Position numbers and translations under genes: made by a program. Shown in pieces: positions 16,256 to 24,272 of a DNA stretch of 45,628 bases; within the stretch, counting starts at the first letter, position 1, and the number at the start of each line of letters is the position of its first letter. A model generated the notes under the pieces. It searched no databases. It worked only from the letters and a program-made list of their open reading frames with translations, and was not told where the DNA came from. The stretch is from a virus, in the IMG/VR virus record IMGVR_UViG_3300028608_000029, positions 1 to 45,628 of that record, one strand, 5' to 3'.

Positions 16256-17572
16256 TTAGACTTTGGGGAAAAGGACTTCTTTGATTTCGGTAGTCGCTTT
16301 GGCAATGGTCGTGGACCAGAGCGAGACATACCGAACGGAAGGTCCGTTCAGAAGGAACCGAAGACCAGTAAGGTGAGCGATAACTTCAGCCGCTGCTCCG
16401 CCCTCTTCGGTAGGAGAATTACGGATCTCGTTATTGATGTATTTCACCATTCCTTCCAAGAGGGCTTCTTGTCGAAGGACCTCGGACTGGAAGTCGGATA
16501 GACACCGAACCATCTCACGCTTCTGCATCCCTTCGGATTCAAGTTTGATAGTACTGCCAACGTGAGGAGACTTGATATCAGCGGCAACAGTCCTCATCGA
16601 AATGTCTACCACGTAGTAGCGAACTTCGACAGGTTCCATATTCACCGGCTTGACGCGGTCGGAAGAAACGACCACGACTTCACCATTAACGACATCGCTT
16701 ACGTAGCCTTCCAAAGAGGGAGCACCGATACTCTTCAGGAAGTCTTTCTTTGCCTTGGTGGGAAAGAAATCCAGTCTGAAATCGTCAGTCGTCCATGCGG
16801 TATAAGTGCTGTTCAGATGAGCGATGTTCTTCTTCATCTCATCCAGACGGCTATACTTCGGCACTCCGGTAGTGTGGCTATAAAAGGTATCCAGGGCATG
16901 GGTCCACTTCACCACGACCGGTTCCTTCTTCTGAACAACCGGCTCGGTAGAAGCTTCAGGGGTAGCTTCCGGTTCGGTCTTGGTCTTCTCCTTGGTCTTT
17001 GCCGCAGGAGTTTTCTTTTCAGGAGCTGTGGTCTTTTCAGGAAAGATCTTCGTGGTAGAAGTTTTCTTAGCCTTGGTCTTGGCTTGGGCTTCCTCGACGA
17101 TCTCAAGCTCTACTTGTTCTTCAAGCTTTTTGATCCTAGTGGCATTGGTTTTGTTCATGCCAAACAGACGTCGGAAGAAAGCCACGATCCAGTTCAGAGA
17201 ACTTTTGATCGCCTCCACAATCTTTCGCCACAAGTCCTTGATAGATGACGTGAGGGATTGCAGGTCTACTTCTTTCGAAGTGAACTGATGGGATTGCAGG
17301 TCGACACTCGGCTTTGCTTTGTAGCCGATATTGGCTACTCGCATAAGCGCATTGGCACTGGCCATGACGTAAGCACTCATCGATTGGTCATAGCTCTCAA
17401 GCGAAGCTACGCGATCGTGTGTGTTCTGAAGTTCTTCGGCGACATCGATTGCTCGATTGACTTGACTTACGTCGTTGTCAAAAGATGCGAGATCTTGCTC
17501 AAGATGAGATCCAATATCGCCTTGGATATCATCACGAAATTCTTGATCGTGATTATGTTCGGACACGCTCAT
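16256..17572 (-). CDS. Internal-head-like protein, copy 2 (438 aa)
   Basis: Start MSVSEHNHDQEFRDDI at 17572. It matches copy 1 in the acidic N-terminal part (EQDLASFDNDVSQVNRAIDV), in FTSKE at the same residues 97-101, in the short hydrophobic helix (WIVAFFRRLFGM), and in the C-terminal LTGLRFLLNGPSVRYVSLW. It differs by a longer linker (about residues 150-218) rich in Lys, Glu, Pro and Thr, clearly disordered. As with copy 1 a head protease could cut after SKE and release the mature protein into the capsid or DNA. Lies tail-to-tail with copy 1, so the duplication was inverted. Confidence 0.7.
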   Translation of the reverse strand: MSVSEHNHDQEFRDDIQGDIGSHLEQDLASFDNDVSQVNRAIDVAEELQNTHDRVASLESYDQSMSAYVMASANALMRVANIGYKAKPSVDLQSHQFTSKEVDLQSLTSSIKDLWRKIVEAIKSSLNWIVAFFRRLFGMNKTNATRIKKLEEQVELEIVEEAQAKTKAKKTSTTKIFPEKTTAPEKKTPAAKTKEKTKTEPEATPEASTEPVVQKKEPVVVKWTHALDTFYSHTTGVPKYSRLDEMKKNIAHLNSTYTAWTTDDFRLDFFPTKAKKDFLKSIGAPSLEGYVSDVVNGEVVVVSSDRVKPVNMEPVEVRYYVVDISMRTVAADIKSPHVGSTIKLESEGMQKREMVRCLSDFQSEVLRQEALLEGMVKYINNEIRNSPTEEGGAAAEVIAHLTGLRFLLNGPSVRYVSLWSTTIAKATTEIKEVLFPKV

Positions 17573-17629
17573 GGTTTACTCCACATAGGGAATGTTTTCT
17601 ACAATCATAAGAATAAGCTTCCACTAAAC

Positions 17630-17647
17630 ATGGGCCAAAAAGCCCAT
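17630..17647 (+). other. Small hairpin and TATGC in divergent promoter region
   Basis: ATGGGC and GCCCAT are separated by CAAAAA; GGGACCTATGCTC follows. It lies between divergent genes (17572 minus, 17753 plus), where no terminator is needed, so the TATG at 17655-17658 more likely marks a late promoter for the plus-strand gene. Confidence 0.45.
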
Positions 17648-17690
17648 TGGGACCTATGCTCTTTGTTTCCATTTTTAGAATTTTACACCG

Positions 17691-17700
17691 ATATATAATT
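17691..17700 (+). promoter_or_regulatory. Candidate AT-rich promoter (ATATATAATT)
   Basis: ATATATAATT lies in the divergent region, 53 bases before ATG 17753. It belongs to the ATATAT group seen at 691, 9944, 30668 and 42950 but differs after the sixth base. Confidence 0.4.
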
Positions 17701-17752
17701 CGCTGGACTACCCCTTTAGTCCTCCTATTACCTCCAATTAAAAGGAAACTGA

Positions 17753-18814
17753 ATGTCCAAGAAATGCAAACCGTCTGACTCGACCAACACCAATGGTCTT
17801 GCCGACCATCTCTTTCTGAACAGCTACAACACGCCGATCCGAAAGGAAGAAAACGGTGTCACACGCTCTGTCGTCATCAAAGTGATGGGTCGCTCGATCA
17901 GGGTCTTTCTGTCCTACGAAGTGCAGCCCAAACACACTTCCGAAGGCCTGGCCATCATCGCAGCACGCTTCGCCCGTCGTAAGGGTTGGAGTAAGGTCTA
18001 CGTCATCCATGGTCGCTTCCACGGCAATCTGGTGCAAGACGAATACGCGTTCGTCCCGCGCGATTTCATCCGAAACGTCCTCGTCCCCAACTACGAGGAA
18101 GCTGACACGATGTTCTTCCCGTATGTTCGCCAGTCTTCGCTGGAACGCATTCGTCTGGACGCTGAGTACAACACCTCTGCGGATATCCGTAAAACGTTCT
18201 CTCTCGCAGTCAAACCCAAACCCAATGGCGAAGGTCGTGTCCATCACGAAGAAGAACAACGTGCATGCTGCGAAGACATCATGCAAGCAGTGGCAGATGC
18301 TCAGGGTAAGCTTACCTACGGCGAACTGACCGAACGGTTCAATGGAAAGTATCCCGGCCTCTTTCCCTACATCGTGGCCCGCATGGCAGAAATGCGTTTC
18401 TTCAAGGTCAGTGAAAAGCCGACGGAAGAAACTCTCAACTGGGTGACTCTCGCAGTCACTCCGCTGGGAATGAACTACCTGAATATGACCAAAAAGTCGA
18501 AGATGCAAGCTGGGGGCATGATCCCTCCGGTTCATCAACCGACTCCTCAGAAAGTCATGCAGACCCGCGATGTCTACATCCAGCTTCTGAAGGCGCTGGC
18601 CGAAGGCGACAGTCCGATCAAGGTTGAAGATCTGGACGCCAGGCTGTATGCGAGCTTCGGCCGCCAACCTGAACTCATCGCTGCATCGATCAAGAAATTG
18701 ATCGAGTACGGTTACATGACACAGTTCGGCGACACCTACAGCATCACCCAAGCTTCTCGCGAATTCCTGCTCTCGGAAGACGCAAAGAAGATCATGGACG
18801 AAGCGCAAGACTAA
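17753..18814 (+). CDS. Protein with two winged-helix-like segments (353 aa)
   Basis: AAAGGAAAC precedes ATG 17753. The first 160 residues are alpha/beta with no known match. Around residues 160-245 comes MQAVADAQGKLTYGELTERF ... LFPYIVARMAEMRFFKV ... VTLAVTPLGMNYL, and near 270-345 a second similar unit with YIQLLKALAEGDSPIKVEDL ... LIAASIKKLIEYGYMTQFGD ... YSITQASREFL. Both have a helix, a G-Y/F turn and a terminal strand ending in a T-x-x-G or T-x-A-S pattern, as in winged-helix domains, so DNA or RNA binding is plausible. Opens the block leading to the four-paralog run. Precise role unknown. Confidence 0.72.
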   Translation: MSKKCKPSDSTNTNGLADHLFLNSYNTPIRKEENGVTRSVVIKVMGRSIRVFLSYEVQPKHTSEGLAIIAARFARRKGWSKVYVIHGRFHGNLVQDEYAFVPRDFIRNVLVPNYEEADTMFFPYVRQSSLERIRLDAEYNTSADIRKTFSLAVKPKPNGEGRVHHEEEQRACCEDIMQAVADAQGKLTYGELTERFNGKYPGLFPYIVARMAEMRFFKVSEKPTEETLNWVTLAVTPLGMNYLNMTKKSKMQAGGMIPPVHQPTPQKVMQTRDVYIQLLKALAEGDSPIKVEDLDARLYASFGRQPELIAASIKKLIEYGYMTQFGDTYSITQASREFLLSEDAKKIMDEAQD

Positions 18815-18831
18815 GCACTACGAATACCTCC

Positions 18832-18848
18832 GAGGGAAGGTTTCCCTC
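18832..18848 (+). terminator. Short hairpin before paralog 1
   Basis: GAGGGAA pairs with TTCCCTC across a GGT loop, 18 bases after the stop. No T tract follows and the next start is 47 bases away, so it may only slow or trim the transcript. Confidence 0.4.
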
Positions 18849-18894
18849 AACAACTCCTATTCGGCAATTGCCGACATCGACAAAGGAAACTACA

Positions 18895-19992
18895 ATGCAA
18901 CACTTCGCACAAGCAAAAACGGTAATCGCCAAGTTCACCCGGCCTTCGGCTAATTCCAAGGTGGTGAATTACCATCTTCCGACCATTCTCACGCTGAGCG
19001 ACGGTCCGATTCCAAGAAATCCGGGAACCGATTTCAACCGCGTCATCATTGAGTTACACATATGCCAGGAGAATTCGACTGAGTACGCCTACTCGCTGCT
19101 CTGGCGTGGTTATCTCATGGCTGTCATTCGTGTGCCCGAAACGGCACTCTTTCGTGTGCATCCGGACACAATCAAGAATGATGACAATGAGCTCATGTCC
19201 AGCATGACCGAAGGCGAAGCTTGCCGGAAGGTTACTGAACTCGCGTTCGATGCGTTGTTGAGCGGTACTGCCGAACTGGCTACCAATGAAAGCCTGACGC
19301 CGACCTACGACTTCATGAAAGAGTTGGAGAAGATGGCGCAGTATCTCTCGACCTACATTGGCCGGGACAGCTATTCCTTCGACGCCAACACCACCTCCGA
19401 CATGGATGATGGTGACGAAGTCTTCAAGCTTCGTCTGAAGATCAGTCTGCGTGCAAATGCAGACAATCATGTCATCTGGGCGGTTCGTCAGAAGGCTCCT
19501 CCCTTCTTCGCGAGTCTGTGCAGCATGCCCAACATGACCGTGCGTCAGGTCCTGCACAGCTTCACGGAACTGTATCCGAAGAAGTTCTTCAATGCGGGTG
19601 TTCCGACCGTGGTCATGGAACGCACGATCATTCATCGTTTCATGAAGGAATACCAGTACAAGACGATGCCTACGATTCAGAATCACATCGGTGCAATGTA
19701 TCTGGACCAGCTGGGGTTGCTCTTGGACAACGCGCTCAAGGACAAAGGCATTCGTGTCAATAATCTCCGTTTCACTGATCATGGTCGCGGCATAAGCGCT
19801 GACGTGACCGATGTTGGAAGCAGCAGGGACGTGACGGTAGAAGTCATGAAGACGAGCTACCTCAATCGCCTGATGGTTCCGGAAACCAAGATCCCAAAGG
19901 AAGAGATTCCGACGGAGCTGGGTACGTACCGTTTGCCGAACTACGAAAGAGCAGTAGAAGTCATGACGATCGCCATTTGTAAAGTCGTCTAA
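18895..19992 (+). CDS. Tandem paralog family, member 1 (365 aa)
   Basis: I chose ATG 18895 because AAAGGAAAC lies just before it; the upstream TTG 18868 in frame has no such site. The protein shares with the next three genes a C-terminal core: MTVRQVLHSFTELYPKKFF then NAGVPTVVMERTIIHRFM (about residues 213-250). The rest is alpha/beta with no known domain. A family of four diverged copies in a row suggests a multi-subunit virion or infection-related assembly, but nothing shows which. The N-terminal part begins MQHFAQAKTVIAKFTRPSAN. Confidence 0.75.
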   Translation: MQHFAQAKTVIAKFTRPSANSKVVNYHLPTILTLSDGPIPRNPGTDFNRVIIELHICQENSTEYAYSLLWRGYLMAVIRVPETALFRVHPDTIKNDDNELMSSMTEGEACRKVTELAFDALLSGTAELATNESLTPTYDFMKELEKMAQYLSTYIGRDSYSFDANTTSDMDDGDEVFKLRLKISLRANADNHVIWAVRQKAPPFFASLCSMPNMTVRQVLHSFTELYPKKFFNAGVPTVVMERTIIHRFMKEYQYKTMPTIQNHIGAMYLDQLGLLLDNALKDKGIRVNNLRFTDHGRGISADVTDVGSSRDVTVEVMKTSYLNRLMVPETKIPKEEIPTELGTYRLPNYERAVEVMTIAICKVV

Positions 19993-20099
19993 GTAAGTCA
20001 GTCTCAGGATCTGGTAGTGTCCTGGGGCTAGCTCTACCAAACTACCACCCTCTAAATATCGCTGACAAAGTTCAGTAACGATAAATGTAAGGATACACC

Positions 20100-21386
20100 A
20101 TGTTTACTTCTCTCTCCGCTACCGAAGGTTTCCTGCCCGCCGAACTGAAAAAGACGGTGGTCACCGATTCTCTCGGCGTCCGGTATGTGTCGCATGAACC
20201 GAAGCGTTACCTGGACGTGAAGCTTCCGGCGGAAGTCGTTGTCACTCTGGCGAACACGGACGTGATCGAATTCTGCCTGGCAGACGTTCGTCTGGAAAGT
20301 CGCTACCGCACTTATGCAGTGCACCTGAATGCCCTCTGCCTGGGCATGGTCAAGATTCCCTCTTCCGAAATCATCGGCTACCACTACGCCCATTGGAAAG
20401 GGGCGGATAATGCCTTCATCGAGAGCGCCCAGAAGCAGCAGAACGAACGATCCATCGAACCGATGGTGGCCAAACTTCTGCATGCCGGCCTGCGCCAGAT
20501 GGCGACGGGTTGCTTGGAAATATTGGTTTCTCACGAAGAGCATTACGTACCTGATCTGCTCGAGCGTGCAGTGGTCGGTCTGGCGAAATACCTCCAGACT
20601 CCGATTCTTACCATCGCCAATTCGGAATGGCCTCAATTCGAAGCCAAGCAATACGAAACCATTCGTCCGTTCTCGGTGAGCTTGTCGTTGTACGACTCGG
20701 TCGGCTCTCTCGTCAAGCCGAGTCATGTCGTATGGACCTATCCTCTCCTGGGCGATGAGGAACTGAGCAAGAGCCGTCGCATGTCCGTCAGCGTGAAGTC
20801 GGAAGGTCGCATCACGGTCAAACAAGACCTCACTTCTTTCGTCCATCTCTATCCGGACTGGATCTTCACCAAAGGTCTGCCGGTGGAAGTCATCGAACGC
20901 GATGTAGTGTGGGACTTCCTGGATCAACAGGCTCATGCAGGAAGTCTGCAAGTCCAGAAGATCCGCGAGAAGATCGCAAAACGTCACCTGGCTGATCTCT
21001 ATTCGTGGATCAAGGCGCCTGATCTGAACGGCAACCCCGTCATTGTCAACCTGACCGCCGAGACGGATCGCATCGTGATCACGCTGTACTCGAACGACAA
21101 GGAAGGCATCGAACAGGAAGTCGATAAGTTTGATATCAGCATGCACGAGTATCAAGACCTCATGCGCGTGGGTGGTGAACACCATTCGGTTCCCAAGGCT
21201 GCTTACTTGGGAGTGGCGACTCACATCAACGACCTCATCAAAGAGCGGGTGACTGTATTGCACAACGTTCGCGTCTGCCAGGACAGCCTGATCGTTCCCG
21301 GAACGGAAAAGGCCAAGACTGGTGCCGAAGCACTGAGCGAAGCATTGTCGCTCACGAAGTACGTGATCGGCGAAAGCCAGAAGTAA
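20100..21386 (+). CDS. Tandem paralog family, member 2 (428 aa)
   Basis: TAAGGA lies eight bases before ATG 20100. The family core is ITVKQDLTSFVHLYPDWIFT then KGLPVEVIERDVVWDFL (about residues 238-275), matching member 1 in Q-x-L-x-S-F-x-x-L-Y-P and G-x-P-x-x-V-x-E-R. This copy has about 60 more C-terminal residues, ending in an Ala/Leu-rich helix (GAEALSEALSLTKYVI). Function unknown. Hairpin at 21398-21430 follows. Confidence 0.75.
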   Translation: MFTSLSATEGFLPAELKKTVVTDSLGVRYVSHEPKRYLDVKLPAEVVVTLANTDVIEFCLADVRLESRYRTYAVHLNALCLGMVKIPSSEIIGYHYAHWKGADNAFIESAQKQQNERSIEPMVAKLLHAGLRQMATGCLEILVSHEEHYVPDLLERAVVGLAKYLQTPILTIANSEWPQFEAKQYETIRPFSVSLSLYDSVGSLVKPSHVVWTYPLLGDEELSKSRRMSVSVKSEGRITVKQDLTSFVHLYPDWIFTKGLPVEVIERDVVWDFLDQQAHAGSLQVQKIREKIAKRHLADLYSWIKAPDLNGNPVIVNLTAETDRIVITLYSNDKEGIEQEVDKFDISMHEYQDLMRVGGEHHSVPKAAYLGVATHINDLIKERVTVLHNVRVCQDSLIVPGTEKAKTGAEALSEALSLTKYVIGESQK

Positions 21387-21397
21387 AGAAGTAGTAC

Positions 21398-21430
21398 CCG
21401 ACTCTACAAATGGTGGTCATGTAGAGTCGG
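21398..21430 (+). terminator. Hairpin after paralog 2
   Basis: CCGACTCTACA pairs with TGTAGAGTCGG across an eleven-base loop, then TTTTAAACC. A second small stem (TGCGTA/TACGCA, 21451-21466) follows just before the next ribosome binding site; its left arm starts inside CTTATGCG, another TATG. Confidence 0.6.
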
Positions 21431-21486
21431 TTTTAAACCCACCGCCCTTATGCGTACAAATACGCACATTACAAGGAAATAGTATC

Positions 21487-22410
21487 ATGAAAGCAACTGG
21501 TAACCGTCTGCACTTTGGTCACGATATCAAAATCGCCTTTGGGCAAATTGATATTCCTGTTTTGGCAAGGACTGAAAAGTCCATCCCCGAGCAGGTAGTG
21601 GCTTACATCACGGATCCGTCGCATCGACACCTCACTCCCACGAGTGACGTGATGCCGCATCTATTTGTGCAGACTTGCCTGATATCGTTTATTGGTGGGG
21701 ATTCTATCTCCATCGATTTCGATCGCACGGAAGTCACGAAGTTGGAGACCAGCCAGCAGGAATATACGCTGCATTATCGCGTTAAGTTCCGTGACTGCAA
21801 TGTTGGTACATTCAGTGCCAATGTTGTTGATTTCAACCAGTACGCTCTGAATGCTCCGATCGAAGGTGAAAACTTCGATTCGAGTAAGGAGAACCAGCCG
21901 GTGGGTGACCTCTATCACCTGCAAGAGTGCCTTATCGCACTGGCTGGTGGTGGATTGGTCGGAGGTACGTTTGTGTTGTCGGATCTGTCGGAGTTCGAAC
22001 AGAAAGGTTACGGTGCAGTACGTGCGTTGAAGATGCTTGCAAAGCGTTTTGCTCACATTACCGGTAACCACCGCATCGACCATCAGGGCGTCAATAACCG
22101 GACGCTCTTTGGCAATGAGGTCACGATCACCAAGATCCGCAGCACTGCCGATGGCGTCAATATGAAGGTTGTGTGGGGAACTCCCAAGTTCCTTCCCAAT
22201 GCTTCCGGGGTGAATCAGTTCCTCATTGGTCGCCATACGTACGAACAGTCCCTCTCGAGCTTCCTGGAGTTGTACCCGCGTCATTTGGCCCTTCCCTATA
22301 CCCAGGTGATGATCCAACGTGACACGGTGATCATTCCGTCCATGAAAGCGGCAGTTCAGCTCGCGCTCAAGACGGAAAATGCTAAGCCTGATATGTTCTC
22401 TCAGGTTTAA
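21487..22410 (+). CDS. Tandem paralog family, member 3 (307 aa)
   Basis: AAGGAAATAGTATC precedes ATG 21487, nearly the same leader as member 4. The family core is shifted to the C-terminus: HTYEQSLSSFLELYPRHLAL then PYTQVMIQRDTVIIPSM (about residues 250-290), so the region after it found in members 2 and 4 is missing. The N-terminal half contains EYTLHYRVKFRDCNVGTFSA and a Gly-rich stretch (LIALAGGGLVGGTFVL). Probably a truncated or slimmed copy. Confidence 0.75.
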   Translation: MKATGNRLHFGHDIKIAFGQIDIPVLARTEKSIPEQVVAYITDPSHRHLTPTSDVMPHLFVQTCLISFIGGDSISIDFDRTEVTKLETSQQEYTLHYRVKFRDCNVGTFSANVVDFNQYALNAPIEGENFDSSKENQPVGDLYHLQECLIALAGGGLVGGTFVLSDLSEFEQKGYGAVRALKMLAKRFAHITGNHRIDHQGVNNRTLFGNEVTITKIRSTADGVNMKVVWGTPKFLPNASGVNQFLIGRHTYEQSLSSFLELYPRHLALPYTQVMIQRDTVIIPSMKAAVQLALKTENAKPDMFSQV

Positions 22411-22417
22411 GTAAGTC

Positions 22418-22453
22418 ACCTCCCACTAACGACGATGGCTGTTAGTGGGAGGT
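22418..22453 (+). terminator. Hairpin with TATGCC after paralog 3
   Basis: ACCTCCCACTAAC pairs with GTTAGTGGGAGGT across a ten-base loop, starting seven bases after the stop. TTTTCCTATGCC and a T/C-rich tract follow. Confidence 0.75.
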
Positions 22454-22514
22454 TTTCCTATGCCATCTTTTCCTTCTGCCTCCATGAGGGGCCAAGATAA
22501 AAAGGATTAGTATC

Positions 22515-23726
22515 ATGTTTAAAACCACGAAAGCAAAACAAGCAGTTACCTTTTTGCCCGAAAACGACACGAACATCGAGACGTCGATCAAGGCCAAATA
22601 CAGTGTTGTTGCTGTGAAGATCCGCACGGCGGAGCAAGTTGAGTTCTGGGAAGGAACTCCTCTGTATTACCATTTCATCGACGAGATGGTAATCGCCAGA
22701 GCACCGCGCTGGATCTCTTTCAAGAAAAAGAATTTCGAATTGATCGAAGGCGGTATGGACATCGTGACTTATGAGATGGAGTTTGCCTCCTTCCGTGGTC
22801 AGTCGGCGATCAAAGCCACTTTTCATGTAGAGGCTAGCGAAATCAATAGCACCTACTCCAATTGGAAGATTGCGGCCAATGCCCGAGCCCTGGCCAATCA
22901 TCGTACTTCCAGTGCGGGCGATTCATTCGACAAACTGGACAAGAACCTTATCACGATTTTCCATACCCGATTGGTGACCGGCCAACTGGACCTGATCGTC
23001 AACGAGAACATCACCGACCTGCAATCGGAGCTGGATGTCTTGGCAAAAATGTGCGCCAAGTACTCTGGCAAGCTGTCATTCAATGAAACACTGATCGAAA
23101 CCAAATGGAGTGGTATTATCATCGATCGGTTCATTGCGAGCTTCGATGAGGCAGATCTGTCTGCTGGTCATAAGGCCGGCATCCACGTTAAGTGGGCGAC
23201 CAATTACGAGAACCTGGATTTTGGTCCCCGTAAAGGACTGACGGTTCAGCGTCGCGAAAGTCTTTCCATCAAGCAGAACCTTCACCATTGGATGGATCTG
23301 TATGACTTTGATGAGAAGCTCGTTGGAAAGCGGGTTGGCGTTCTGGAACGCAATGAGTTCATCCTGGCAATTCTGAATGGCCAAGTCAGCGGGCGTGGCG
23401 AAACCAACGATGCCATGTTCGATCGGATCTACACGCAGCTTCTCTCTTCCGAAGTATCTAAAGAGTTGAAGAAGCATTCTAAGTTTGAGAATGAACATGT
23501 CGATGTTCAGGTTTCCTACGGAGAACGTTTGTATGTTCGAACATGGCCCATCGGTACGGAAGTTCTCGATGTGGCATTTAAGAACCTTCCGTACACGGTA
23601 TTCGAATGGGATGACATCTCCGAGTATTTTGCGGCAAATCACGCTGCGCCTAACTGGCGTGGTGAGATGCATATTCGCGGTCTTGTTTCCAAGATCATGT
23701 ATGTGACATTCGGCATCGAAGCATAA
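22515..23726 (+). CDS. Tandem paralog family, member 4 (403 aa)
   Basis: Leader AAGGATTAGTATC before ATG 22515 resembles that of member 3. The core is LSIKQNLHHWMDLYDFDEKL then VGKRVGVLERNEFILAIL (about residues 252-290); the LYP motif of the others is LYD here. Residues after it (to 403) parallel the tail of member 2 in length. It starts MFKTTKAKQAVTFLPENDTN. Function unknown. Its stop lies nine bases before the first of the twin hairpins bounding the structured RNA. Confidence 0.75.
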   Translation: MFKTTKAKQAVTFLPENDTNIETSIKAKYSVVAVKIRTAEQVEFWEGTPLYYHFIDEMVIARAPRWISFKKKNFELIEGGMDIVTYEMEFASFRGQSAIKATFHVEASEINSTYSNWKIAANARALANHRTSSAGDSFDKLDKNLITIFHTRLVTGQLDLIVNENITDLQSELDVLAKMCAKYSGKLSFNETLIETKWSGIIIDRFIASFDEADLSAGHKAGIHVKWATNYENLDFGPRKGLTVQRRESLSIKQNLHHWMDLYDFDEKLVGKRVGVLERNEFILAILNGQVSGRGETNDAMFDRIYTQLLSSEVSKELKKHSKFENEHVDVQVSYGERLYVRTWPIGTEVLDVAFKNLPYTVFEWDDISEYFAANHAAPNWRGEMHIRGLVSKIMYVTFGIEA

Positions 23727-23735
23727 AGCCTATAT

Positions 23736-23761
23736 CCAGGATACCCATGTGGGTATCCTGG
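23736..23761. terminator. Terminator-like hairpin, left twin
   Basis: CCAGGATACCC pairs with GGGTATCCTGG, loop ATGT. The arms are the same as in the hairpin at 24220-24245. CATTGGTCTATG follows, then TTTGTCAAATATGCGGC, giving two TATG elements ahead of the RNA element. Confidence 0.75.
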
Positions 23762-23800
23762 CATTGGTCTATGTTTGTCAAATATGCGGCATAAAGAAAG

Positions 23801-24213
23801 AAATGCCTCACCAAAGACTCCCGAAGGAATTTTTGGTGAGGTGGATTTCCGCCTCCGCTCATCGGTCTCGATGAGTGAGACTAGTTAGTAAGTGCTACTA
23901 CACTTACTAACGTGTGCATCTAGGGATAGGCCCCGACGATGCAGGAGGTACTTCGTATGCTAGTGCATACTAGTGGGTTTATTCTCAGATCTAGTTCAGA
24001 ATACGCTGAACTAGAAAGGCTCGAGAAGCTAACCTCCAAACCGAATCTCAATAATGATTCTTCTGATTTACCTCATCGCTTTAGGAGAACTCCTAATGTA
24101 GCGATAAGGCATCCATCAGAAACAAGACCTGTCTATAAGTTCAGGACGGACTCTACCGCACATACGCGCCAAATTCGTGGCAGACTGTTAGGTATGCAAC
24201 TATAGGACATACC
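23801..24213 (+). ncRNA. Candidate novel structured RNA, about 410 nt
   Basis: Nearly every part of this stretch folds on itself. Perfect helices include 23806-23815/23832-23841 (10 pairs), 23856-23864/23869-23877 (9, one G-U), 23884-23894/23901-23911 (11), 23915-23920/23938-23943 (6), 23955-23960/23965-23970 (6), 23990-23999/24006-24015 (10), 24061-24067/24115-24121 (7) enclosing 24075-24086/24091-24105 (12 with a three-base bulge), and 24191-24196/24208-24213 (6). 23944-23949/24032-24037 (6) closes a multibranch loop over two hairpins. An alternative stem 23838-23844/23849-23855 would disrupt the first helix. The unit sits between two terminators with identical arms and begins after TATG, so it looks like its own transcript. 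I know of no RNA class that it matches; tmRNA and RNase P signatures are absent. A short reading frame (23957-24205) lies inside it. Confidence 0.6.
23957..24205 (+). CDS. Doubtful small frame inside structured RNA (82 aa)
   Basis: AGGAGG at 23943-23948 lies eight bases before ATG 23957, the strongest Shine-Dalgarno in the window, and the frame stays open for 82 codons (start MLVHTSGFILRSSSEYAELE). Against it: codons such as AGG, AGA, CTA and ATA are common, unlike the neighbours; the product is very basic and Ser/Arg-rich with no fold visible; and the DNA is full of perfect inverted repeats that do not respect codons. The AGGAGG can also pair with 24032-24037. It could be a translated regulator frame, an accident, or an RNA with both roles. 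Confidence 0.25.
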   Translation: MLVHTSGFILRSSSEYAELERLEKLTSKPNLNNDSSDLPHRFRRTPNVAIRHPSETRPVYKFRTDSTAHTRQIRGRLLGMQL

Positions 24214-24219
24214 AACTAT

Positions 24220-24245
24220 CCAGGATACCCATTAGGGTATCCTGG
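24220..24245. terminator. Terminator, right twin
   Basis: CCAGGATACCC/GGGTATCCTGG with loop ATTA, arms identical to the hairpin at 23736. ATATGCTAGTAGCTTTTTTC follows. It would end the structured RNA and, from the other side, the minus-strand Kelch gene. Confidence 0.8.
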
Positions 24246-24272
24246 ATATGCTAGTAGCTTTTTTCTTTTGAC

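Noticed and set aside
17258-17698. 146-codon plus-strand frame overlapping internal-head copy 2
   Set aside because: Antisense to a well-supported gene; no ribosome binding site; ends in the divergent regulatory region.
23801-24213. Group I intron, tmRNA or RNase P RNA
   Set aside because: No core sequences of these RNAs were recognised, and the flanks are not halves of one gene.
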